Shown: positions 1-8,995, counted from the first letter of the stretch. The stretch: DNA of 64,000 nucleotides from Streptomyces sp. HUAS MG91 (GCF_040529335.1 NZ_CP159534.1:8387343-8451342), one strand, 5' to 3'. The notes: generated from the letters alone by a model not told the origin. Numbers and translations are program-made.

Positions 1-1
1 G

Positions 2-253
<252 letters not shown>

Positions 254-339
254 CGCCGGTCCGGCACTGCCGCCGAGGCGCGGGCCGGGCGACGCCGGGG
301 GAACCCCGAGATTCCCCATGACGGTTCGCCGAGGACCAC

Positions 340-1146
340 CTACTGCTGGTCCTGCCGCAACGGCCGGACCGTGAGCATCTGTTGGGCGTGACCGACGGGA
401 CCGTCGATGTCGTGCAGTACCGTGCTGGTGACGCCCTGGCCGGTGGGGCCGAAGACCACGGTGGTGTCCAGGCCGACCCAGCGGCCCCGTGGCCGGCGGT
501 GGAAGTGGAGGGTGAGGTCCACGTTGGGGAACATCCAGGCGCTGGGCGGTTGGCGTACAGCGATGCCGTTGGCCGTGTCGACCAGAGCGACATAGGACGC
601 GAGAGGGCTGACGGGCTCGCCCGCGACGAGATCCAGATCGGTGGAGACCCAGGCGGTCGTCCGGCCCGGCTGTGGCGGCGTCACCGGGCGAGTGTCGAGG
701 GAGGCGATGTAGCCGCCGGGCCAGACGGAATCCAGCGGCCAGGAGTCGAGCGCGTCGGGCGGCGTGAGTTCCCGCGGAGCGCCTCCGGCGACGGCGCTGG
801 TGTCGCCGGAGGCGAGGAGCCAGGCACGGGCGCGCACGACGGGGCGGTCGGCGATGAGGGCGACGGCCTCGATCAGTTCGATGGTGCGGCCCGGTCGGAT
901 GGCCTCGACCTGTATCTCGCACTCGTCGAGGGCGAGCCGGCCGAGGATGTCGAAGCTGATCCTGGACAGCGCCTGGAGAGACCGGCCGTCGTGCGGGCGC
1001 GTGGCCAGATGGCGGTCGATGGCATGGACGACGAGACCGCCGAGCGGGCTGAAGTGCTGTTCGGCGGGATCCCACGCGCCGCTCGCGTGCGGGGTGGGCT
1101 TGTAGCGGTGGTCGTCGATGGGCTCGTAGTAGCTGCCGGTGTCCAA
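340..1146 (-). CDS. TesB-like acyl-CoA/acyl-ACP thioesterase family protein
   Basis: A 268-aa protein of the actinobacterial double-hotdog thioesterase family (TesB-like/4HBT_3). Recognisable blocks are YEPIDDHRYKPTPHASGAWD at the N-terminus, LSRISFDILG, then PGRTIELIEAV in the first hotdog, and PLASYVALVDTANGI plus MFPNVDLTLHFHRRP in the second. I chose the TTG at 1146 because AAGGAA lies about 9 nt upstream and family members begin near the YEPIDD block. The open frame runs up to ATG 1350, but that extension looks like noncoding sequence apart from a hydrophobic patch. It lies 213 bp downstream of the phosphopantetheinyl transferase on the same strand and could release or edit a carrier-bound product. 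Substrate unknown. Confidence 0.7.
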   Translation of the reverse strand: MDTGSYYEPIDDHRYKPTPHASGAWDPAEQHFSPLGGLVVHAIDRHLATRPHDGRSLQALSRISFDILGRLALDECEIQVEAIRPGRTIELIEAVALIADRPVVRARAWLLASGDTSAVAGGAPRELTPPDALDSWPLDSVWPGGYIASLDTRPVTPPQPGRTTAWVSTDLDLVAGEPVSPLASYVALVDTANGIAVRQPPSAWMFPNVDLTLHFHRRPRGRWVGLDTTVVFGPTGQGVTSTVLHDIDGPVGHAQQMLTVRPLRQDQQ

Positions 1147-1359
1147 CGGAGGCGTTTCCTTCTCGGGCTGGCGGATGTCGAACGGTGCGCTGACGCAGAA
1201 GAGCCAGTATGCGAAAAGGATGCCGACCAGGGCGAGATGGACCTCGGTGCCGTCGGCGATGCCGAGCCGACGACGCCACGAGCGCAACCCGCCGCCGATG
1301 CCGTCCGTGAGCGCCGCCGCCCGCGGCCCGGCGCGGGGTCGGCACGCCACACGTGACCT

Positions 1360-2037
1360 CTACCGCGGAACCCCGACACCGTGACCGCGCGGAACGAGCC
1401 GGGCAGGCGCCAGATCGGCGGCTTCGGCACGGCGCCACGATCCCGTGCAGGCCAGCGCGACGAGCGCACCGCGAGACACGTCGTGCCAGGAGTGAACCGG
1501 CTGCGCGACGGCGTCGGCCTTGAACCGGGCCTCGGCCCGCACCCACCCGGTCAGGCCGTCCGGCGTACGGCGCGGGTGCCCCGGGGAGCCCGGAGGGAAC
1601 CGCCGCCGCACCAGTTCGGGGTCGGGCGGCACACGGTCGTACCGCTCGACGTCCACGCCCACCCGTCCGAGTCCCACGGCGGCCGCCACCAGCCCCTCCG
1701 CGTGACTGATGCTGACCCCCAGCCGTGGGTGCCGGGGTAGGGAGGGCCTGCCGTGTCCGGCGCGGTCACAGTCGGGGCAGTGCTGGCGCAGCTCCACCTC
1801 GGGCGCCGGGCGGCCGGTGACCCGGGCCGCGCACCAGCGCAGCAGCAGCCGGGCCGCGAGGACGTCGTCACGCCGCGCGGGCACGCGCACCAGCGCGAGC
1901 CTGCGCCGCTCCCAGCCGGCGAGTGTCCGCTCGTCCGCGGTGGGGGCCGCCAGCACTACGGCGGTGCGGGCGACCACCACGAGTACCGGCGCGCCGGCCG
2001 CCCGGGGCACAGGTCCGCCCGGCGGCTGCGCGCTCAC
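1360..2037 (-). CDS. 4'-phosphopantetheinyl transferase, Sfp type
   Basis: 225 aa. It would convert apo carrier protein to the holo form using CoA. Motifs in order are SISHAEG (SxSH) near the middle, GVDVER (Mg-binding Asp/Glu) and WVRAEARFKADA, equivalent to the WxxKE(A)xxK motif but with Ala where Lys is usual. That variant occurs in short actinobacterial members. The GTG start at 2037 overlaps the TGA of the carrier-protein gene (GTGA), so translation is coupled to it. This is strong contextual evidence that its dedicated substrate is the adjacent carrier protein. Upstream open frame to 2259 exists but would overlap the whole carrier gene. Confidence 0.85.
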   Translation of the reverse strand: MSAQPPGGPVPRAAGAPVLVVVARTAVVLAAPTADERTLAGWERRRLALVRVPARRDDVLAARLLLRWCAARVTGRPAPEVELRQHCPDCDRAGHGRPSLPRHPRLGVSISHAEGLVAAAVGLGRVGVDVERYDRVPPDPELVRRRFPPGSPGHPRRTPDGLTGWVRAEARFKADAVAQPVHSWHDVSRGALVALACTGSWRRAEAADLAPARLVPRGHGVGVPR

Positions 2038-2276
2038 GCCGGGGCGGTGCCCGACGCGCTCAGGAACCGCTCCCGGATGCGGTCGAGCGTGCGGAAGTCG
2101 TCGATGGTGGACGTCTGGAGGTCGATGATCTCGCCGCTGATCGATTCGAGCAGGTCGATGAACTCCAGGAAGTCCATCGAGTCGATGAGCCGGGCCTCGA
2201 TCAGGTCCTCGTCGTGGGCGATGCCTCCTTCGAGTTCCGGGTTCTTCTCGTGGATCCACTCGATGACGGATTCCAT
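2034..2276 (-). CDS. Stand-alone acyl/aminoacyl carrier protein
   Basis: 80 aa, acidic, helical. The phosphopantetheine attachment serine is in LIDSMDFLEFIDLLE (around residue 33), matching the DSxxF/L signature. It sits between the aaRS-like ligase (stop 15 bp upstream) and the phosphopantetheinyl transferase (4-bp overlap). In the characterised Bradyrhizobium and Agrobacterium aa:CP ligase systems, the carrier gene is likewise adjacent to the ligase gene. The inferred role is to receive an amino acid as a thioester and present it to the condensation-domain protein encoded at 5914-7725. Confidence 0.88.
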   Translation of the reverse strand: MESVIEWIHEKNPELEGGIAHDEDLIEARLIDSMDFLEFIDLLESISGEIIDLQTSTIDDFRTLDRIRERFLSASGTAPA

Positions 2277-2291
2277 GGCGCTGCGGGGTCC

Positions 2292-3179
2292 TTACTGTGC
2301 GACGGGGGCGGGGGAGTGGGCGGCGCCGGCACGGGGCCGGACGCGGTCGAGGACGTCGAGGGCGGCCTCGGCGGAGCCGTGCGCCAGGATCATCGCGTGG
2401 ATCCAGCGCTCGACGCCGAAGGCGACGCAGGAGCTGAACGCGCTGCCGTGCCCTCCGGCGCTGATGTCCAGCCGTTCACCGAAGAAGTTGCGGTGCCGGT
2501 TCACGGAGGCGATGGCCGTGCCGTCGGAGACGCTGTACTCGTGCTTGACGGGATCCAGGGCCATGAGCCGGGCCCGCGAGCCCTGCCGGTCGTAGAAGGG
2601 ATCGTCCGCCGCCGCCCGGGTCAGTTCGAGGCCGAGTCGCTTCGCCAGGTCCGTGACGAACTCCGCGCCCCGGTCGAGATGTTCGACGCAGCCGTCCTTG
2701 GTGCCCAGGTACAGCACCTCGCGCATGTGGAAGCCGTGCAGCCTGCGCAGGCCGTCGTAGTGGGTCTCGTTGCGGAAGCAGCGGCCCGTGGCGGACAGCC
2801 GCAGCCCGTCCTCGCCGACGTCCTGGCCCTCCAGCGACAGCAGCAGGCCGTAGCAGGTGGCGGAGGGCAGCAGGTGTCCGGTCGCTCGCAGCGGTGCGGC
2901 CTCGGCCGGCCCGCCGTCGGCGAGTGCGTCGAGCGCCTCCGGGCCGAACCTGCCCGCGGGGACGCCCAGGTGCGGGAAGTTGCGGAAGTAGTCCAGGCGC
3001 GCGAGGCCGGAGGCGGGCAGCAGCGGCGGACCGAGACATTCAGGGGCCGCCAACTCCTCGGCCAGGCCGAGGAGAAGGGTGTCCAGGCCACGCAGGAGCG
3101 CCGTGTGCACGGGATCGAGCGCGAGCAGTCCGGCGCCGGGGCCGCGCAGCTGCGGCAACGGCCGGGTGGAGGTGTTCAT
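2292..3179 (-). CDS. Amino acid:[carrier protein] ligase (class-II aaRS-like)
   Basis: 295 aa, about the size of characterised aa:CP ligases, which are atypical SerRS catalytic-core homologues without a tRNA-binding arm. Class-II features are GRCFRNETHYDGLRRLHGF (motif 2), Cys in SATCYGLLLSLEGQ and in FSSCVAFGVERWIHA (likely Zn ligands), and motif 3 around GVERW. It would activate an amino acid with ATP and load it on the phosphopantetheine arm of the carrier protein encoded next door. The ATG at 3179 has AGGAAG about 9 nt upstream. Gly or Ala are substrates of known members; specificity here cannot be read. First gene of the minus-strand arm, with DasR-like sites upstream. Confidence 0.82.
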   Translation of the reverse strand: MNTSTRPLPQLRGPGAGLLALDPVHTALLRGLDTLLLGLAEELAAPECLGPPLLPASGLARLDYFRNFPHLGVPAGRFGPEALDALADGGPAEAAPLRATGHLLPSATCYGLLLSLEGQDVGEDGLRLSATGRCFRNETHYDGLRRLHGFHMREVLYLGTKDGCVEHLDRGAEFVTDLAKRLGLELTRAAADDPFYDRQGSRARLMALDPVKHEYSVSDGTAIASVNRHRNFFGERLDISAGGHGSAFSSCVAFGVERWIHAMILAHGSAEAALDVLDRVRPRAGAAHSPAPVAQ

Positions 3180-3305
3180 GCAAACCGCTTCCTGGGAAAT
3201 CGGGCGGGCGCTGAGAAGCCGGGACACGGTGGGGCACGTCGGCGGTGCTGTGCCGTCATGAGCGCGTTCACGGCGTCGAGTTGTGGACCTTAGAGCGCCC
3301 CCGCA

Positions 3306-3325
3306 GAATTTGTCTAGACCATAAG
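3306..3325. promoter_or_regulatory. dre-like DasR operator 1 (core GTCTAGACC)
   Basis: The segment centred on TTGTCTAGACCATA matches about 12 of 16 positions of the DasR-responsive element ACTGGTCTAGACCACT. It lies about 130 bp upstream of the ligase start on one side and 215 bp upstream of the dioxygenase start on the other. DasR is the GntR-family GlcNAc-responsive regulator of streptomycetes. Binding is inferred from sequence only. Confidence 0.5.
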
Positions 3326-3404
3326 AAGGTCCGGTGCTCCGGTGGCTCGATACTGCTGTTCGCGGTCTCAAAAGACGGTCAAAAAGGGGGACTTGACAGA
3401 ATCC

Positions 3405-3420
3405 CAAGGTCTAGACCAGT
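3405..3420. promoter_or_regulatory. dre-like DasR operator 2 (core GGTCTAGACC)
   Basis: A perfect GGTCTAGACC palindrome in the context CAAGGTCTAGACCAGT, about 12-13 of 16 matches to the dre consensus, lying 97 bp from the first site. A TTGACA at 3393-3398 immediately precedes it, but no convincing -10 hexamer follows at standard spacing. Two sites in one divergent promoter region make chance less likely. Confidence 0.55.
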
Positions 3421-3539
3421 GTTCGAGCGCTCCCTCGTCCCGCTCATCCGACCGGGCTGACGGCGGAGCGGAGCGCCGCCGCGGCCGTGCCGTGCGCGCG
3501 CCCAGCCGACCGACTCCCGGACGTCGCCGAAGGAGCCGC

Positions 3540-4625
3540 ATGACCGCCACAGCGCCCGCCCGCCCCCGCCGTCAACCCCGCCTGTACCGCGCCGCCACCG
3601 ACCGGCCCTACTTCAGCACCGACGGCGAGTCCTACCTCGCCCGGACCACCTTGCGCGAGCTCGACAAGACCCGCCCCCTGCGGGTGCTCTCCGCCGAGCA
3701 GTTCGCTCATTGGCAGACCTACGGCTACGTCATCGTCCGCGAGGCGATCCCGGCCGCTGCCGCCCGCCGCCTGCTCGACTTCACCTGGGAGTTCCAGGGG
3801 CTCGACCCCGACCGCCCGCAGACGTGGTTCGAGGACCGGCCCTGGCGTTCCCAGCTCGACCGGCAGCTGCACATCTACGGATTCGTGGAGGCGTACCACC
3901 ACCAGCTGCTCTGGGACAGCCGGCAGAACAGCCGCGTGTACGACGCCTTCGTCGACGTGTGGGACAGCGAGGAACTCTGGGTCACCCTCGACCGGCTGAA
4001 CCTCAACCCGCCCAACCGCGGCAACCGCGACCGGGCCCTGATCGACCCCACCGACCGCGGATTCGACATCGAACTGCACTGGGACATCGACACCAGCCTC
4101 GGAGTCCCGCCCCAGCGGGTGCAGGGCATCATCGCCCTCAACGACACCAGCCCCGATACCGGCGGCTTCCAGTGCTGCCCCGAACTCTTCCGGCGCTTCG
4201 ACCAGTGGGCCCCGCTCCAGCCCGCGGACCGGGACCCGCTGCGCCCGGAGGCCGACCGGGACGCGTTCCCCGTCGTCAGGCCCGACCTGAAACCCGGTGA
4301 CCTGCTCATCTGGAACGGACTGCTCGCGCACGGAGTGGCCCGCAACACCTCGGAGAACGGCGTGCGGGCCGTGCAGTACCTCTCGATGATGCCCGCGCTC
4401 GAGGAACACGACCGGCTGCGCACCTCGCGCGTCGATTCCTGGCGCCACCTGCGCACCCCCCGCTGGAACCGCACCCTTGTCGGCGACCCCGTACGGCACG
4501 AGTCCAAGCGCTATCCCACCGCCGACCTCGACGCCCTCGGAAGCCGCCTGCTCGGGCTCACGTCCTGGCACGACCCGGACCGCCCCGCGAACGCGGAGGA
4601 GCACGCGTGCGCCGCATCTGTCTGA
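3540..4625 (+). CDS. Phytanoyl-CoA dioxygenase (PhyH) family Fe(II)/2OG oxygenase
   Basis: 361 aa. Double-stranded beta-helix oxygenase. The iron ligands are visible as HWDID (HxD, about residue 181) and a distal His in LLAHGVARNT, followed by the 2-oxoglutarate-binding Arg in NGVRAVQY. It would hydroxylate or otherwise oxidise a small molecule or carrier-bound substrate. The ATG at 3540 has GAAGGAG 6 nt upstream. The 3' end overlaps the next gene by 19 nt, indicating an operon. First gene of the plus-strand arm of the carrier-protein locus. The exact substrate is not predictable. Confidence 0.82.
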   Translation: MTATAPARPRRQPRLYRAATDRPYFSTDGESYLARTTLRELDKTRPLRVLSAEQFAHWQTYGYVIVREAIPAAAARRLLDFTWEFQGLDPDRPQTWFEDRPWRSQLDRQLHIYGFVEAYHHQLLWDSRQNSRVYDAFVDVWDSEELWVTLDRLNLNPPNRGNRDRALIDPTDRGFDIELHWDIDTSLGVPPQRVQGIIALNDTSPDTGGFQCCPELFRRFDQWAPLQPADRDPLRPEADRDAFPVVRPDLKPGDLLIWNGLLAHGVARNTSENGVRAVQYLSMMPALEEHDRLRTSRVDSWRHLRTPRWNRTLVGDPVRHESKRYPTADLDALGSRLLGLTSWHDPDRPANAEEHACAASV

Positions 4626-5917
4626 CCCTCCCCACCGACCGGGCCTGCGCACCCGCCATCACCGGCCTGGCCAGGGAAGCGGCCCACGGCGCCCGGACCT
4701 TCGGCGTCGAGGTGCACGTCCTCGTCCTGGACTCCGCACCCGCCGACGCGCGCGCTGAACACCGCGTGGTCATCGAGAACCTGACACCCGCACCGGGTGT
4801 CGTCGTCCATCACCTCGACGAGCGTGCCCAGCGCGCGCTGCTGCGGGACATCGTCGCCACCGCCGCGCCCGCCGACGCCGACCGGCTGCTGCACCTGCTG
4901 CTGCCCGCCGGTGTCTCGTACGGTGCCTGCACCAACCGTGCGTTCCTCATCGCGGAATCCCTCGGCTGTGACTCCGTGCACCGCCGGGACTCCGACAGCA
5001 GTTACCAGGAACACGCGGGCGCGACCGTCTTTCCCCTCCACCAGGAGCTGGCCTTCCTCGACGCCACGGCGTCCGACGCCGGCGCGCGCGTGTCGGCCCG
5101 CAGACTCCGCCCCGACTCGCGGGACCGCCAAGTCGCCCTGGTGGGCGGGTCGTTCATCGGCGCCATGTCCGTCGACCTCGACGGGGTGCGACAGCGCGAC
5201 CCCGCGGCGTACGAGCGGTTGCTCGCGCTCACCGTGCCCGACGACTACCCGGCGCTGTGGCGCCCGACCCTCGTCGCCGACTCCTTCCGGGGCGGAGGAA
5301 CCACGGAGTTCACCGAGGACCGCACCATCCTCACCCGCGTCCCGCCCACCCGGGTCGACATGTGCAACATCGCCCTGTCCCGCGCCGTGTACACGCGCGT
5401 CCCACTGCCGCCGGCCCGGGACACCGTCGGCAGCGACTACTTCCTGCTGCACGTCGTGCATGCCGCCGCGCTGCCCGGCGTGCTGCACAACCGGCACATC
5501 GTCAACCACCACACCCCGGACCGGCGCACCGACGAGGCGTTCCTCGCCTACCAGGTCAGGCTCGCCAAGTACGTCCTCGCCGTGCCCCGCCTCCACGGGA
5601 TCCACACCGCCCTCGGCGCCGCCGGGCCGGAACTCCTCGACGACGACGGGCGGATACGGACCGCCGCCGTCGCCGACCCGGTACGCCTGAGCGCCGCCGA
5701 CCCGCGCCCCGGCGACGCCCACCGGCTGGACGCCCTCGACGCCGTCCTGCGCGACCTCGGGGGACGCTGGGCCGCGGCCGCCGACCTGCTGAACGCCCGT
5801 AGAGACGAACTCCTCGCCGAGGCGCGGACCGACATGGCCGACTTCGCGTTCCTGCTCGGCGCGTGGCCCGCGCTGACCGCCTCCGCCCGCGCCCGACAGG
5901 CGGTGAGCACACGATGA
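4607..5917 (+). CDS. DUF6271-like protein, possible GT-A-fold transferase
   Basis: 436 aa, cytosolic, no signal peptide. The start RRICLTLPT then EVHVLVLDS resembles the N-terminal nucleotide-binding strands of GT-A glycosyltransferases. GVSYGACTNRAFLIAE followed by RRDSDSSYQ is reminiscent of the GxxxARN..DxD region. A C-terminal helical part (about 330-430) follows. I associate it with DUF6271, which I recall near aa:CP ligases, but this is memory, not a search. The GTG start at 4607 has GGAGGAG 7 nt upstream. It overlaps PhyH by 19 nt and the condensation gene by ATGA, so it is tightly co-translated. A reaction cannot be stated. Confidence 0.6.
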   Translation: MRRICLTLPTDRACAPAITGLAREAAHGARTFGVEVHVLVLDSAPADARAEHRVVIENLTPAPGVVVHHLDERAQRALLRDIVATAAPADADRLLHLLLPAGVSYGACTNRAFLIAESLGCDSVHRRDSDSSYQEHAGATVFPLHQELAFLDATASDAGARVSARRLRPDSRDRQVALVGGSFIGAMSVDLDGVRQRDPAAYERLLALTVPDDYPALWRPTLVADSFRGGGTTEFTEDRTILTRVPPTRVDMCNIALSRAVYTRVPLPPARDTVGSDYFLLHVVHAAALPGVLHNRHIVNHHTPDRRTDEAFLAYQVRLAKYVLAVPRLHGIHTALGAAGPELLDDDGRIRTAAVADPVRLSAADPRPGDAHRLDALDAVLRDLGGRWAAAADLLNARRDELLAEARTDMADFAFLLGAWPALTASARARQAVSTR

Positions 5918-7725
5918 CGGACACCACACACGAGACGCCCGTACACGAGACGTCCGCACATGCGGAACCCGCGCACCCGACCGCCTACCGGCAGACCTCG
6001 CACAGCGTCCGCTACTCCGCGGGAGTCGCCCGGCGCGGACCGCTCGCCGTCGGGCAGACCAACATGATCCGCTGCATCCTGCGCGACGACCCCGTACAGA
6101 TCAACATCCATGACGTGTGGCCCGCACCGCTCGACACGTCCGTCGAGGCCGCCGTCGACGCCCTGTGCGTCCTCGTGGAACGGCACGAGGCGCTGCGCAC
6201 GACCTTCCCGCACCGCCCCGGCGAACTGCCCGAAGAGCAACACGTCGCGGCCGAGGGCACCTTCCGCGTCGTCGAGCGCGCACACCACACGTGTCCCGAG
6301 CAACCGGACCGGTACGCCGAGTCCGTCGCCCGGCTGTCCCGCCACGAACGTTTCCGGCTCGATCGCGACTTCCCGCTGCGCCTCACCCTGCTCACCCGGA
6401 ACGGGACCGTCAGCCACGTGGCCCTGGCCGCGAGCCACGCCGCCGTCGACGGCTCCGCGCTCGCGATCCTGCACGACGAATGGCACGCCCTCGTGACGGG
6501 CACACCCCTGCCCGCCCCGACCGCCCGCACCCCGCTGGACCTCGCCGCGGAGGAGACCTCGCCCGGCGGACGCCGCAGGAGCGAGGCGTCACTGCGCTAT
6601 TGGGAGAACGTGCTGCGCACCGCACCCCAGGCGATGTTCGCCGAACCGAGACTGCGCGCCGGCGAGTACAGCACCGCGCAACTGACCCTGCGGTCGTCCC
6701 GGGCCGGACGGGCCCTGCGGGACACCGCGGCGCGCACCAAAAGCCCCGCCCCGACCGTTCTGCTCGCGGCCTGGTGCACCCTGGCCGCGCACCGGGCCGG
6801 ACAGCACACCTGCGTCGCCGCGGCGCCGACCGGAAACCGCAACCGGTCCGGGCTCGCCCGCAGCGTGACCACCCTCTCCCAGGACGCGCTGCTCAGCCTC
6901 GACATGAGCGGCCCGACCTTCGACGCGGTGCTGCGCAGGACGTGGGGCGCGGCGCTCGACGCCTACCGGCACAGCAGGTTCGACTCCGTGCGGCTCTGGG
7001 AGATGATCGACTCGGTCACCCGTGAACGCGGCAGCCGATTCGCCCGCGACGTGGTGTTCAACGACGTGAGCAGCGTGCCGGCGACGTCCGTCGGCACGGT
7101 GGAGACGTCCGGGGACGCCGAGCCCCGCGAGTTCTCCCTGACCTGGGGGCCCGAGCAGGTCCTGCCCACCCGCCTGCTCACCTTCGTCCACGCGGTCGAG
7201 CCCGAGCTGCGCCTGTCGCTGTGGGCCGACCCCGCTCTCTTCACCCGGGCGGAGGCCGAGGACCAGCTGACCGGACTGGTCCGTCTGCTCGAGGCCGCCG
7301 CACGAGCGGACGTGCCGCTCGCCGACCTCACCTCCGTGACCGGAGTGCGTCCCGCGGAGCGCGACGCGGACTGGCACCGGATCGACGACTGCTGGATCTC
7401 CCGCTCCGCCGTCGAGCGCGCCGTGAGCGACGCCGCCGGCCGGCTCCCCGCCCACGTCGCCGTCACGGACGACCCGGCCGCAGCCGCACCGGACGGGCGC
7501 GGTGCCCGCCTGGTCGCGTACGTCGCGGTGCCGCCGGACGGCAGCGCCCCGACTCCGCACGGCCTTCACACCGGGCTGATGACAGAGATCGCCCGACGGT
7601 CCGAACTCCTCGCACCCCACCACTACGTGGTCGTCCGCGACGCCCCGCACGACACCACCGACGTCGCGGCGTGGCAGCGACGGCCCGTCCTCACCGAAGG
7701 GAACGGCCGCGAACGGCCGATGTGA
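5914..7725 (+). CDS. Stand-alone condensation (C) domain protein with vestigial adenylation C-terminal tail
   Basis: 603 aa. Residues about 40-460 form a chloramphenicol-acetyltransferase-like NRPS condensation domain. The catalytic HHxxxDG is present as SHAAVDG (first His replaced by Ser, second His and Asp-Gly kept). Residues about 480-600 resemble a shrunken C-terminal subdomain of an adenylation enzyme (RLVAYVAV and APHHYVVVRDAP), but there is no AMP-binding core. It would join the carrier-bound amino acid to an amine, alcohol or second acyl donor. The ATG start is in an ATGA overlap with the DUF6271-like gene; the MFS gene follows after 1 bp. Confidence 0.82.
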   Translation: MTDTTHETPVHETSAHAEPAHPTAYRQTSHSVRYSAGVARRGPLAVGQTNMIRCILRDDPVQINIHDVWPAPLDTSVEAAVDALCVLVERHEALRTTFPHRPGELPEEQHVAAEGTFRVVERAHHTCPEQPDRYAESVARLSRHERFRLDRDFPLRLTLLTRNGTVSHVALAASHAAVDGSALAILHDEWHALVTGTPLPAPTARTPLDLAAEETSPGGRRRSEASLRYWENVLRTAPQAMFAEPRLRAGEYSTAQLTLRSSRAGRALRDTAARTKSPAPTVLLAAWCTLAAHRAGQHTCVAAAPTGNRNRSGLARSVTTLSQDALLSLDMSGPTFDAVLRRTWGAALDAYRHSRFDSVRLWEMIDSVTRERGSRFARDVVFNDVSSVPATSVGTVETSGDAEPREFSLTWGPEQVLPTRLLTFVHAVEPELRLSLWADPALFTRAEAEDQLTGLVRLLEAAARADVPLADLTSVTGVRPAERDADWHRIDDCWISRSAVERAVSDAAGRLPAHVAVTDDPAAAAPDGRGARLVAYVAVPPDGSAPTPHGLHTGLMTEIARRSELLAPHHYVVVRDAPHDTTDVAAWQRRPVLTEGNGRERPM

Positions 7726-7726
7726 C

Positions 7727-8995
7727 ATGACCACCGACGACGCCCCCGACACGCCGCCCAGCCCCTGGCGCTCGGCTCCCTTCCGGCTGTTCTTCACCGC
7801 GCGCAGCGCCTCACTGCTGGCCGACGGCATGCTGATGGTCTCGCTGACCACCGCCGTGCTCACCACGGGCTTCGGCCCCTCGGGCGTCGGCTACGCGCTC
7901 GCGGCCTGGATGACCCCCATCGTCCTGCTCGTCCTGGTCGGCGGGGTGCTGGCGGACCGCTTCTCCCCGCAGACGACGATGATCGCCGCCGATCTGCTGC
8001 GCGCGATCGCCATGCTGCTCATGGCCGCGCTGCTCGCACTCGGCGAGCCGAGACTGTGGCAGGTCATGGCTCTCATGGCGCTCAGCGGGGCGGCGACCGC
8101 ACTGTTCCAGCCCGGTCTGGCCGGCCTCGTACCGCAGGTGGCACAGGACATCCAGCGCGCCAACGCCCTGCTGCGCGTGTCCGAGGCGATGAGCGCCCTG
8201 CTCGGCCCGGGACTGGCCGGCCTGCTCGTCGCGTACTGGGACGTCGCCGGCTCGTACACGGTGATCGCCGGCGCCTACCTGATCAGCGCCGTCGGGCTGC
8301 TTCCCCTGCGGCGCCTCGCCACCCAGCGCGACGAGGAGACCGCCCCCATCTGGCACCGACTGGCCGTCGGCTGGCGGGAGTTCCGCTCCCGGGACTGGCT
8401 GTGGAGCGTCATCCTCGTCTGGTCGGTGTTCGGACTGTTCGTCTTCGGACCCGCGCTGCCGCTGGGCGCCGCGCTCATCACCGAACAGCACGGCGCGAAC
8501 GGGTACGGATGGATCGCCTCCGCGGACGGCGCGGGCACCATCATCGGCGGTCTGCTCGGCCTGCGCGCCCGCCCCGGCCGTCCGATCGTCGCCGGTGCGC
8601 TGGCCATGCTGATGTTCGCGCTCAACCCCCTGGCCCCGGCGCTCGGCTGGTCCTTCGCGGCCACGGCGGCCGCGCATGTGCTGGGCGGCTGCGGCTTCGC
8701 CTTCTGGGGGGTGATGTGGGCGACGAGCATCCAGACGCACATCCCGCTCGCCGTCCTCAGCAGGGTCTCCGCGTACGACGTCGCGGGCTCCATCCTCGTC
8801 ATCCCACTGGGACGCGCCCTGTCGGGGCCGGCCGCCGAGGCGTTCGGCACGGCGCGCGTCCTGGAGTTCTCCTCCGCTGTCGCCGTCGTCCTCCTCACGG
8901 TCATGCTCGCCGTCCCCGCCGTCCGGCGCCTGGGCCGGGAACCCCGCGAAGCCACCCCGCCGCCTCCGGCCCGCCTGGCAGCAGCCGACGGCTGA
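7727..8995 (+). CDS. MFS transporter, likely exporter of the locus product
   Basis: 422 aa, about 12 hydrophobic segments, with MFS motif-A-like ADRFSPQTTMIAADLLRA after TM2. It resembles the EntS/macrolide-efflux branch (SALLGPGLAGLLVAYWDVAG, RANALLRVSEA). The start is one base after the condensation gene stop, so it belongs to the same operon. It probably exports the product or confers self-resistance. The family assignment is solid; the substrate is inferred from context. Confidence 0.85.
   Translation: MTTDDAPDTPPSPWRSAPFRLFFTARSASLLADGMLMVSLTTAVLTTGFGPSGVGYALAAWMTPIVLLVLVGGVLADRFSPQTTMIAADLLRAIAMLLMAALLALGEPRLWQVMALMALSGAATALFQPGLAGLVPQVAQDIQRANALLRVSEAMSALLGPGLAGLLVAYWDVAGSYTVIAGAYLISAVGLLPLRRLATQRDEETAPIWHRLAVGWREFRSRDWLWSVILVWSVFGLFVFGPALPLGAALITEQHGANGYGWIASADGAGTIIGGLLGLRARPGRPIVAGALAMLMFALNPLAPALGWSFAATAAAHVLGGCGFAFWGVMWATSIQTHIPLAVLSRVSAYDVAGSILVIPLGRALSGPAAEAFGTARVLEFSSAVAVVLLTVMLAVPAVRRLGREPREATPPPPARLAAADG

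Noticed and set aside
3393..3421. TTGACA as a -35 box of the dioxygenase promoter
   Set aside because: No acceptable -10 at 16-19 bp, so I do not call a promoter.
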